From positions 74,718,501 through 74,782,500 of the forward strand of contig CP142452.1 of assembly GCA_038049695.1 (NCBI GenBank): a stretch of 64,000 nucleotides of DNA, read 5' to 3'. A model generated the notes under the pieces. The model was not told where the DNA came from. It saw only the letters and a list, made by a program, of their open reading frames with translations, and did no database searches. The position numbers were made by a program, and so were the translations under genes. The stretch comes from Cinnamomum chago (Eukaryota; Streptophyta; Magnoliopsida; Laurales; Lauraceae). This document shows positions 27,275-36,148 of the stretch, piece after piece (the stretch's first letter is position 1; every line of letters begins with the position of its first letter).

Positions 27275-28030
27275 CACTCTCCATGTCTTTGAGGTGTACA
27301 CAATCTTTTCTATTAGATTCATATACAAAAATAGTTAATCTATGGTGCTGGAAAATCCGTATCCTTATCTTCTAGTACTAAACCTCGTAAACCTAAAATG
27401 GATGGCTAAGATGTTGTCTATTACAAAATCAACGGTCTTGATAATCCTCTGTGGCTTTGAGGTGTACAAAATCTTTTTTGTTAGGTTCATATACAAAAAT
27501 AGTTAATATATGGGTGCTGGAAAATCCGTATCCTTATCTTTTAGTACTAAACCTCATAACGTGTCTGAACGTAATTAATTAAATTGACACCCCTTTCCAT
27601 TTTTAGCAATGGAGACTTATCACCTATAGGGTTAGTGAGCCCCCTCGTCATTCCTACTTTTTTTTTTTTTAGGAATGACTACTCTTTACCGCCAGTGACT
27701 CACATCTAATATGAAAGCTTACCTAAAATGGATGGCTAAGATGTTGACTATTACAAAATCAACGGTCTTGATCATTCTCCGTATCTTTGAGGTGTACAAA
27801 ATCTTGTCTATTAGATTCATATACAAAAATAGTTAATCCATGGGTGCTGGAAAATCCATATCCTTATCTTCTAGTATTAAACCTCATAAGGTGTCTGAAC
27901 GCAATTAATTAAATTGACACCCCTTTCCATATTTAGCAATGGAGACTTATCACCTATAGGGTTAGTGAGCCCACTCCTTGTCATTCCCTCTTGTTTTTTT
28001 TTTAGCAATGACAACTCATCAGTGACAACT
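27275..28030 (+). repeat. Satellite array, right block
   Basis: This continues the 325-bp array after the solo LTR, with about two further diverged units. Anchors are at about 27697 (gactcacatctaatatg), with gatggctaagatg at about 27402 and 27736. The last unit merges into the 5' flank of MBD unit U2, which shows where the unit sequence came from. Confidence 0.9.
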
Positions 28031-28261
28031 AATATACACCCATTATAGCATCACACCGTCCATTCTCCTATGCCGTATTTTATTAGGACACATGTACAGC
28101 AGATGATTGGTGGATGAAAGACACCACCTCGATTTAAAAGAGCACCATCCTTTGCCTCTTTACATAGAAGCTATGTAAGATGGAAAGCCTAAGTTCAAAA
28201 AAATATTGCTGCAATTTCCTTCCTGCTCTGTAACACCCAAAATATCGGCCAATTCATTGCC

Positions 28262-28501
28262 TTGACTTGTTGGCATACAAGGCTTCTCTCCTATCCAATG
28301 ACCCACAGCCAATATCCTTCTCATTACCCACAATGGGAGAATCAAGGAGGTAGCAAAAGAAGAAGATGGAAGAGGAGCAAGAGGAATTCTGGTTGGATGA
28401 TGGAGGTCAGAATCCAGATGAAAAGTGCCACTAAGGGCATGAGGCATAGGGTAACTTGGTTGATTGGGTTTTTTTTATTGGTATCTGCTTTTCTTTTCTA
28501 A
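28262..28501 (+). pseudogene. U2 exon 1: degenerate MBD-family exon (first half of the MBD)
   Basis: The 3' part reads SGWMMEVRIQMKSATKGMRHR up to a donor, AGG|gtaact, at 28450. It aligns with EGWTMNVKVRKDGATAGIRDR of U3. Upstream, the paralogues' RRGRKKKTEEE(E) block is present out of frame (caaaagaagaagatggaagagg). The frame that carries the MBD half is open from an ATG at 28262 but has lost the normal N-terminal residues. It is preceded by the conserved 5' flank. It ends in phase 0, like all exon 1 copies here. It is either a relic or the first exon of a rearranged chimeric gene. Confidence 0.7.
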
Positions 28502-30164
28502 CACATGTAGTTTCAAATAGAAGAAATGTAGAGTTAGATATGGATTCTACTTTCTAATTTATTTTTTATATGTAGTATCATTTTCTTTTATTTTCAAGTT
28601 CATTTCCTTTTCCTAAACCAATATTAAGAATTTTCAAGTTCATGTTCTTTAATATTAGCAACTTTACTCTCTTCTTTCTGAGAAATTTTCTGCTTATGGT
28701 GTTTTTAGTTTTAGTTTTTTAGATTTATTTGAGTTTGTGGCATTTAGAATAGGCTCAAATTTTGCTCCAGCTATAGTTATATTTTATGAAATTATAATCT
28801 AACATGAGGAGACTCCTAGAGCCCAATAATTAATTAAAACTTCAAGCAGCTCAAAATAAAAGCCTTCTAAATATATGGGGCATCCTCAATTTTACCCCAT
28901 TAGGAGTTCATCCTACGTTAAGATTGATTTTTTCATTCTCGGGTAAAGCTTGGGGATGCTCCTACACTATGGAGGTGGCTTTGTTTTGAGGGGCTCAGAT
29001 TTTTAATAGGTGATCCCATAATGGAGTTCTACTAATTTAAATCAACATTTCTCTAAGTCAAAGCTTAAGAGGAACTAGACTCATCATGGATTCCGATCAA
29101 AGGTGGGATCCACACCAGTCAAAAACCTTGAACCAAAAAAGGTTTAAAGTGACTAGTGACTACCATTAGGCCACTCATGTGTTTCCGGTTGGATGTTGAA
29201 ATTCCAGCTCATCTTCCCTCTTTCCAGTGATAGACTTGCATCTTAGTGGGCTCTACTAGCTGGAGTTGGACTTCCATATGAGCAATGTGCTATCTGCTGG
29301 CGAAATAAATGCTACAAAGGCCTCAAATTGAGCTAGATTTGGAACTTACTCTTAATTTCTCTTTGACCTATTGATTTTCAGCCCATATCTAGATATTTTG
29401 GTTTTGAAAATTTGGGACTTCTTCTAGATCTAGTGAATTTGAGCCTAAATCTTAGTTTCTCAGTTTCTCGTAGATCTAGTTTCTCTTATTGTACCCTCTT
29501 AAGGTTAATGTTATGTAGTTTTCCATGAAGTTCATTATTGTAACTTGCAGGTAGTGGCTTTGATTCAGATCACTAAGAAATTGACTCACTCGGATGGCCA
29601 TTTAGATTTTGAGGCTTAAAACCTAAAGCTATGATTTTCTATGACAATGATATTTAGTTCATCCATGACTCTGAGTCAGCTCAATCCATTTTCTCAACTT
29701 TTAATTTTTATGCATCTAAAGCGGACCTTAAAGCTTGAGCTTATCTTGACATTTTTTTTAGTTGGATTATCCTGATAGATTGTAGTCTATCCCTAGAATA
29801 GAAAAAAAAAGTAATCTTTTTTTAAACATTTTTTAAACAAATGTGTAAGGGTGAAATAAAAATGTGATGCAATGAAATGCATCAGGGCAATGATTTTTTC
29901 CATTCAATAAAAGACAATTGTTTTAATCTGCTCAACAATTTCTTATTCACCATGAACTTTTGCTTTCTTTAATGAGACAGTATTAACTTTGATGAAATTA
30001 AACAGACCCCCTCTTTTACATAGAAGACATTTTCTTAAGAGGACACAGACTCATGTTTCAAGACCATGGTCATATATCATAGAATTTACTTTGGTTGAAC
30101 CTAGCCTACTATAGGACTCGTTTAGTAGAACTCACACTCACAAGCAAGGTCTATACTCATGCAG
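28502..30164 (+). other. U2 intron 1, left part
   Basis: The start matches intron 1 of U1 (gcaactttactctcttctttct at 28659 and at 18448). It contains a MITE at about 28807-29036. From 29040 to 30150 nothing coding or repeated was recognised. It ends with the acceptor tcatgcag before the demethylase-like exons. Confidence 0.55.
28807..29036. mobile_element. Small MITE with inverted ends of about 50 bp
   Basis: The left end (ggagactcc...attaaaacttcaagcagctcaaaat) and the right end (ttttgaggggctcagatttttaataggtgat...ggagttctact) are imperfect reverse complements. The same design, longer, occurs at about 44858-45211. The target duplication could not be read safely, so the superfamily is open. 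Confidence 0.55.
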
Positions 30165-31241
30165 TGCGAACCTATTATTGAAGAGCCGGCAACACCAGAA
30201 CCAGAGTGCTTAGACACTTTGGAAAGTGCAATTGAGGATGCTTTCTGGACAGAAGATCCTGATGAAATTCCAATGATCAAACCAAATATTAAAGAGTTCA
30301 TGCAGAATGTAGAGAATTACATGCAAGAAAAGGGTGAACTCCAAGATGTTGATATGTCTGGGGCTTTAGTTGCTCTAACTCAAGAAGCTGCCACTACCCC
30401 TATGCCCAAGCTGAAGAATGTCAGTCGTCTACGAACAGAGCATCAAGTGTAAGTATTTTCCTACCTTCCTCATATTGGCATTAACATTTATAATGAAGTA
30501 TTTAACATAGAATATACATAGGAAAACCATTACCACATGGAAGCATTGAAATATTATTATCAGCTTAGGTGCTCATTCTCATTATTAAATTGAGCCCATG
30601 TGATATTATTTCTCATTGTACAATAATCATTTTGTTCTCCTCACTGCAGGTATGAACTTCCAAATGCACACCCTCTCCTTGCAAAGGTTAGCCGCTCTCC
30701 AACCATATATTTAAGCAAGAATCTTAAGCTAATATCTACTCAAAACCCTTTAGGTGGGTTAAGGATTAATGATTATACACTTAGATTTTTGTTTGCAATC
30801 TTATCATTACAGTTGGACAGAAGAGAGCTTGACGATCCATGTACATATCTTCTTACTGTATGGACACCAGGTATGCGCAAGCATTAAAGATTATATATAG
30901 CTATATGCACTTCAAAATATTGTTCTGTATCTGCTACTTAATAACACATGGCATTTGATGACAGGTGAAACGGCACAATCCATTCAACCACCTGAAATTG
31001 ATTGCACCTCCCAAAAGTCTGGTAATCTATGCAGCAAGAAGACATGCTTTACATGTAATAGCATGCGAGAAGCAAATGCACAAGCAGTCAAAAGAACGCT
31101 TCTGGTGAGAAACAGCCATGGCTACTATATATGTACGATGTAGGAAAATTTTACTTTACAAGAATTAGATTATATTGACCTCCAAAATATCACCATTGGA
31201 CAGACTTTCCACTCAATGGCACTTGTTTTCAAGTTACTGAG
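30165..31241 (+). pseudogene. DEMETER/ROS1-like DNA glycosylase fragment (permuted CXXC region)
   Basis: Four exons with intact GT-AG sites, 30165-30448, 30650-30686, 30813-30870 and 30965-31104 (519 nt, 173 codons, phase 0 at both ends), encode a segment of the C-terminal half of the plant 5-methylcytosine demethylases. Seen: CEPIIEEPATPEPECLD, EDAFWTEDPDEIP, KLKNVSRLRTEHQV, YELPNAHPLL, DPCTYLLTVWTPGETAQSIQ, and the permuted CXXC motif CTSQKSGNLCSKKTCFTCNS. A fifth exon is partly kept at about 31203-31241 (FPLNGTCFQVTE, start of the RRM-like fold). The HhH-GPD glycosylase and Fe-S parts upstream and the rest downstream are absent. It sits in MBD U2 intron 1. The reading frame inside the four exons is clean, so it is recent or under some constraint. 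Confidence 0.87.
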
Positions 31242-32441
31242 GTAAATTTGCATTCTTGCAAGAAATGATAGAGCTAAGCCTAGAAGCAATTACTACAGAT
31301 GAACATTGAACTCCAATCAAACAGAATCAAACATGAGAAAAGCATTATCAGAATACAGTGTATATAAGAAAATGTCACAAATTGTGAGAAAAAAATTAGA
31401 ATATGTGAAAATGTTACATTTTGATGTTTATTTGCATTCTCAAATAGTGTATAAATATGTATCAAACTTTAAGTGACATGCAAATCTGATGTCTCAGTTT
31501 GAGTATATAGAAACCAAAGTGTTGAATATCATATTTTCTATTATATCGTTCAATCGATTAGTTGAGATCAACTAATATAGAAGTCAAAAGCATGTAATTT
31601 ATGTTATTGGTAGCAACTCGGTTGAACCATTGGCTATAATGCATATATCACTCTTATTCTTAAAGAAGGGGAACATTTCTAAACAAGAAAAGGTATCAAT
31701 TCATATTACTTTCCAACCTATATGTGGAAAAGTAAGAAATCTGATAGAACTGGATACTGTAATGGACTAAGTGTAGTAGGATATGTTGCATTGCAATTGC
31801 AGTTTTAACTTTACAAGTATCTCTGCAGGATCTGACTGATGCAAGGGGCCGAAATGAGACCCATTCATAATATAGAAGATAGGCACACAAAGGAACTTGC
31901 TTGAAGCCTTGCTTGCACAAACCCCTACTTAGAGCATTTCTTTTTTCTGTTGCGTTTTTCTTTTTTTGAATCCTTAAAAATAGCCTTTATTGTAGTACTC
32001 AACTAGATATTATTCATTTGCCTGTTGTGTTTTGTCTCCTCTTTATTTTAATTCCAAAAGCATCCTGTAAGCTAAGTATTAATTTATCTTTCCAAGTTTT
32101 TTTAAAATTTATCTTGATTAGTGTTGTTTATTTTCTAATATGTGACATCATCTTATTGCATATGGGATTTTTTTGCTAGTCTTACATTAGAAAATCAATT
32201 AATTAACATTTCAATTTTCTATGTATACTGTAAAAGCAGGGCAGGAAGAATGTAATAACAGTCTATTTAGTACATTACAAAGGGATATAGGAGCATAGCC
32301 AATGTTATTGTGGCCATATTGTAATGATTATTATGTTGGATATGATTAAAACATCATGCCTGGTGGTTGTACTAGTACTTTTTTTTTCTTTCTTTTATAC
32401 ATCTCAGTCATGATTAATGGGCTTTTTAATGAATATCTCAT
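31242..32441 (+). other. U2 intron 1, right part
   Basis: Nothing coding was seen up to about 31950. From about 31950 the sequence matches 58210-58700 (aaaaatagcctttattgta, gtaagctaagtattaattta, tgtgacatcatcttattgca), the left side of a duplicated block shared with U5. Confidence 0.6.
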
Positions 32442-33410
32442 ATGGTGCAGATATATATATGGGAAATTCTAAAAAACGCAGCACTTAAAAAACGCCCCAT
32501 TTTCTACTTCAGCCATGCCTCCACCCCACTCGCTGGTGGAGGATCAAGAGATAGAGACCCGAAGAAGTTGCGCAACCCAAACCAGAGTCGGAAGAAGGCT
32601 GAAGGGCCGCTGGGTTCCAAAAACAAGCCCAAGCCACCCATCTACATGACCCACGAATTTGACTACACCACACATACCACCATGATCGAGATCCCCCCAG
32701 ACGGCGACATCGTCAAGGGTGTCGCCGACTTTGCCTTCCGCCGCCGCATCGGAATCTGCATCCTAAGTTGCAACGACGCTGTCGTAAACGTCTCCTTCAC
32801 CGACTTCGCCTCCTCCCATTCCCATGCATCAACCGTCACGCTGAATGGACATTTTGAAACCCTCTCCCTATTTGCCTTCTTTCTCGCCTGCCCTATTCCG
32901 CCGCCACCGTTGCAATCCTCCTCTCCGGGCTCTCCAACGAAGTTGCCAATCACCATTAATCTCGCAGGAGCTAACGAACAGGTGATTGGAGGGAAAGTGG
33001 TCGAAGCGTTGATTGTCGTTGGCCATGTTGTCGTGGTGGCAGCGTCTTCTAGGTACATATCTTTACTCCGTCTGCAGCCGGTGAGTGAAAAAGCCAACGA
33101 TACAAATCCTAACGTTGGCGTCGCCAATGCCTGCTATGGCGATGCCGGTTTACGGCGCCCCAACTCCAAACACCATCAATCGCCAGCTTCCTTCATCGAA
33201 AATGCTTTGGTTGTGCAGTACTATTTCTATGATGCTAGGAGTGGCCATCAATTCCGATCAAAGAAAGAGGTTGACAGCTTCGCCCGTTGTGGGGATGTCG
33301 GTTTGCGGCGCCCCAGCTCCAAACACCAGCAATCACCAGCTTCCTTCATCGAAAATGCCTTGGTTGTGCAGCACTATTTCTATGATGCTAGGAGTGGCCA
33401 TCAATTCTGA
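32442..33410 (+). CDS. AHL (PPC/DUF296) domain reading into MBD modules; 322-codon chimera
   Basis: One uninterrupted frame joins two protein families. Residues about 55-200 match the plant AT-hook AHL family: GSKNKPKPPIYMTHEF, DGDIVKGVADFAFRRRIGIC, ILSCNDAVVNVSF, TVTLNGHFETLSL, PITINLAGANEQVIGGKVVE, ALIVVGHVVVVAASS. The family forms are GSKNKPKPPI(I/F)VT, LHGRFEILSLSG, YLAGGQGQVVGGSVVG and VVIMAASF. The AT-hook core RGRP before GSKNK is not kept (EGPLGSKNK). Residues about 235-322 hold two copies of a module with the second half of an MBD (VVQYYFYDARSGHQFRSKKEV), the second ending at a stop. AHL proteins bind AT-rich DNA and trimerise through PPC. MBD proteins read methyl-CpG. Whether it is expressed is unknown. 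It may be an AHL retrocopy captured in MBD intron 1 just before exon 2. Confidence 0.7.
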   Translation: MVQIYIWEILKNAALKKRPIFYFSHASTPLAGGGSRDRDPKKLRNPNQSRKKAEGPLGSKNKPKPPIYMTHEFDYTTHTTMIEIPPDGDIVKGVADFAFRRRIGICILSCNDAVVNVSFTDFASSHSHASTVTLNGHFETLSLFAFFLACPIPPPPLQSSSPGSPTKLPITINLAGANEQVIGGKVVEALIVVGHVVVVAASSRYISLLRLQPVSEKANDTNPNVGVANACYGDAGLRRPNSKHHQSPASFIENALVVQYYFYDARSGHQFRSKKEVDSFARCGDVGLRRPSSKHQQSPASFIENALVVQHYFYDARSGHQF

Positions 33411-33752
33411 TAAAAAAAAGAGGTTGACAGCTTCGCTGGCAGTGGCGATGCCGGTTTACGGTGCCCCAGCTCCGAACACCATCAATCGCCAGCTGCCTTC
33501 ATCGAAAATGCCTTGGTTTTACAGTACTATTTCTATGATGCTAGGAGTGGCCATCAATTTCGATCAAAGAAAGAGGTTGACAGCTTTGCCTGTTGTGGCG
33601 ATGCCGGTTTATGGCGCCCCAGCTCCAAACACCATCAATCGCCAGCTTCCTTCATCGAAAATGCCTTGGTTGTGCAGTACTATTTCTATGATGCTAGGAG
33701 TGGCCATCAATTCCGATCAAAGAAAGAGGTTGACAGCTTCGCCTAGATGGGA
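33141..33752 (+). repeat. Four exact-length 153-bp (51-codon) tandem repeats of an AHL-MBD junction module
   Basis: Units start at gatgccg/gatgtcg: 33141, 33294, 33447 and 33600, each 153 bp and so frame-neutral. Each encodes GDAGLRRPNSKHHQSPASFI (AHL-tail-derived), ENALVVQ, then YYFYDARSGHQFRSKKEVDS. Units 1, 3 and 4 keep the MBD segment open. Unit 2 has a stop just after SGHQF. The paralogue U5 has a single unit, so amplification followed the U2/U5 duplication. Confidence 0.93.
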
Positions 33753-34111
33753 GAGGTTCCAAGATACAAACCCAAAAGCTGTAAGTGAAGAATCCAATGT
33801 TTTACATACAATGAGTTCACCTCCAACTCTTATTTACCTCAGCAAGCAGTTGCCAAGTTTCAAGAGTAAGTTCATTTCATTTTTCTCATTCATCACAATT
33901 AAAATATGTATTCCAGGTTGTACTCTTGAGAGCTCTCTGTATCACTTATTCTCACTACTGGTTTTCAGGTCGTGGTAGAAGTAATCAGCAACCTGTTCCT
34001 TCTAACATTGATGATGGGTGGGAAACAGTGTTTGATCTTGACACAGAAAAGGCAACAAGAAGAAGACATCAAGCTGAAATAGACAGAAAAAAATCGTCAT
34101 ATAATGTATGC
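33663..34111 (+). pseudogene. U2 MBD-family exons 2 (end), 3 and 4
   Basis: After the last module the frame meets a TAG where U3 has CAG (U3: KFIQIGEVPRYKPKPK; here SFA*MGEVPRYKPK). U5 has the same TAG. The text continues SEESNVLHT and SSPPTLIYLSKQLPSFK to a donor at about 33868 (gtaagt). The next exon starts after ttttcag at 33968 and reads SRGRSNQQPVPSNIDDGWET, FDLDTEKATRRRHQAEIDRK. It therefore keeps the gene's 3' exons although the frame is closed in exon 2. Confidence 0.7.
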
Positions 34112-35717
34112 ATTTGTACTGATAAAGGCTTTAATCTCACGGTTACCGCACATGTTAGTTCAATTTATTCATGATATCCTATCATTGTCAAAATGAATTC
34201 AGCATAATTCCCGAGATGGTGATGAGTGAGTGGGTTCGAGTATGACCTAAATTGGACCAAATTGATGCAAGAGCAAAGACTCATACAATGCAGAAAAATT
34301 AACACAATCAATTCCTATACTTGCCTCACCTAATAAAGGCTGTAAACAGACTTGGTCTCCATCCATGGGATACCAAGTGCTTTTTAATCAACAGGTGATT
34401 TTGGCTTTGACCTATGGATCCATTAGACTCAAATCTTATCAGTTTCCTTTTTTTTATTTTGTTGGAAAGATCTTATCATTTACTCGGTTATTGTTATTAT
34501 TAAATATTAATTATATTAAACACAATATTATACATGCAATAATGCATATTTATTATACATATATTGGTCATTTTGTTCACCTGAGCATCACCACTCAAAT
34601 GAACTTATGGGAGAGACCGCAGCTGAGTTGTCACCAATTTAATTTCATATTGAAGGAAAAATCCTCATCATTGGGTCTCACCCAACAAGTTTTTGAACCA
34701 TTTATTTATTTATTTGAGTGGGAGAGAAGGCATAGATATTTCCACCCACATGCCTTTTAACCACATATCTATTTATGTTCTGTGTTATATAGGATTGAAA
34801 GCATACTCAGCTTGGTTCATATTGAACCCTGATCAAACTTCAATTCATTATTCATCATTTACAATAAATGGATATAGTTCAGTTGGCCTAAGACCACGGT
34901 TTGCACTTAGAGGTTGTGGGTTCGAAACTAACATGTTATACTCCCATGAGCTTCAAAGTATCACGTACCAGAAACCCATGGAACACTCATCAAGAAATAA
35001 GAACTTAAATAATCATATCCATTGGTCAAGGAAGAGTTACATGGATCCCAGTATTGCAAATTGTGGTTCATGGCTCATGGGTTATGATTCACCTCGTCTA
35101 TTATTCCGTTATAGGCATATGAAATATCATATATTTTGAATCATTTGTGTAGTTAGGCTCATTGCTTTCAATTCTATAGTGGGTCAGGCTTTAAATCTAA
35201 AATTCAAGTGATTGATCTGATTATCCATTTTCTATTATTAGTTGCGGATATTAAAATTTGGGTGACAATGGAAGAGGATCCAGCCATCTATTTTCCATGT
35301 TGAGACTCATGAGATGAACTGTATGGACCATGAATGAAGCCTTGGTCAACTTGAAAAATACTCAATTTCTCACATTCCATGAAAGATTCTCACTTAAAAT
35401 GGGTAGCTAAGATATTTACTGTTACCAAACCAATGGCTTGATCCCTTTGTCTCGAAGGTATACAAATCTTTTTTGTAAACAATTCACACGCAAGAATCAC
35501 ATATGCAAATGTTAATGCATATCATTATCCTCTAAAACTAAACTTGCCAATCAAATATAGTTTACCCAACAAAACACCCAAACTTCCTCTCCCGCTTCAA
35601 CTCACAGTTACACACAGTTACTATCCCCTGATCACTTGTAGTGAAGTTTCGAACTATCGTGGCACCCGACCCAATGGATTCATGCAAGAACGCAGCCCCT
35701 TTTAAAGAGTCATCGCC
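34112..35717 (+). other. Spacer between U2 and U3, left part
   Basis: The left part to about 34870 is duplicated at 59890-60670. After that it is unique in this window and holds a tRNA-like segment at 34872-34945 and a flank-type segment (gatatttactgttaccaaacc...) near 35400-35540 resembling the 325-bp unit. No gene was seen. Confidence 0.5.
34872..34945 (+). repeat. tRNA-like promoter pair (SINE head or decayed tRNA)
   Basis: TAGTTCAGTTGG fits an internal A box and GGTTCGAAACT a B box, about 35 nt apart as in tRNA genes and tRNA-derived SINEs. The stretch begins exactly where similarity to the U5 copy ends (caataaatggat). No cloverleaf with a full acceptor stem was found, so a SINE head is the likelier reading. 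Confidence 0.42.
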
Positions 35718-36148
35718 AAAGCTACCATACAGCCGCGCTGCATCTTAGTATGATGCAGCACCTGGCATATGCAAGTGGGTGGGGTCCACCTTCAAAAATC
35801 CAATCCGTCCATCATCTTTTACACTCATATCCTGTTCTTTGCATGTAGAACTTTAAAGTGTATTTTGTGGGGCCTACTGTTAGATTGACCTGTTGATTTT
35901 AAATATGTGCCCAACTTCTATTTCCATAAGGAAAGAGAGAAAAAGTAAATAAAGTTGAATCATGCGTTCAAGATTTAGTTAATCCAACCGTGTGCATATT
36001 GTTGATTTGAATACTATTTTATATGTAATATCTTACAGTGGGTGTTAGAACCAATGGACGGATTTGATTTTTTAAAGGTGGGCTGACCCACTTGCATATC
36101 CCAGGTGCTGTATCATACTATGATGCAGCGTCGCTGTATGGTAGCTTT
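35718..36148. mobile_element. MITE with inverted ends of about 95 bp (Mutator-like design)
   Basis: The left end AAAGCTACCATACAGC...GCTGCATCTTAGTATGATGC and the right end, read in reverse complement, AAAGCTACCATACAGC...GCTGCATCATAGTATGATAC match over about 95 bp, through gtgggt and tccgtccat. The total is 431 bp with no ORF. Such long terminal inverted repeats are usual for Mutator-type MITEs. I could not confirm a 9-bp target duplication. Confidence 0.8.

Larger units (their letters stand above)
31950..34870 (+). repeat. Segmental duplication, left copy (partner 58210-60670)
   Basis: The block begins in intron 1, runs through the AHL domain, MBD exons 2-4 and downstream spacer, and ends at the shared word caataaatggat. 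Order and orientation are the same in both copies. The left copy is longer mainly because its junction module is repeated four times. The two copies differ by many substitutions, so the duplication is not very recent. Confidence 0.9.

Noticed and set aside
22111-28030. CRISPR array
   Set aside because: The repeats are 325 bp long with no short repeat-spacer pattern, and the DNA is plant nuclear. It is a satellite-like tandem array.
30165-31241. A complete DEMETER/ROS1 gene
   Set aside because: No HhH-GPD glycosylase or Fe-S cluster exons were found upstream to 28.5 kb, and the rest of the C-terminal fold is absent downstream.
32663-33127. A 154-codon open frame on the minus strand across the AHL domain
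   Set aside because: It is the antisense shadow of the GC-rich AHL domain. The same shadow occurs over U5 (58902-59387). The + strand matches the PPC family clearly.
33085-33978. A 297-codon + strand frame across the 153-bp repeats (MPVYGAPAPNTINRQLPSSK...)
   Set aside because: It arises because a 153-bp period keeps all three frames open. The MBD-like frame (YYFYDARSGHQF) is the one with homology, and this frame matches nothing I know.
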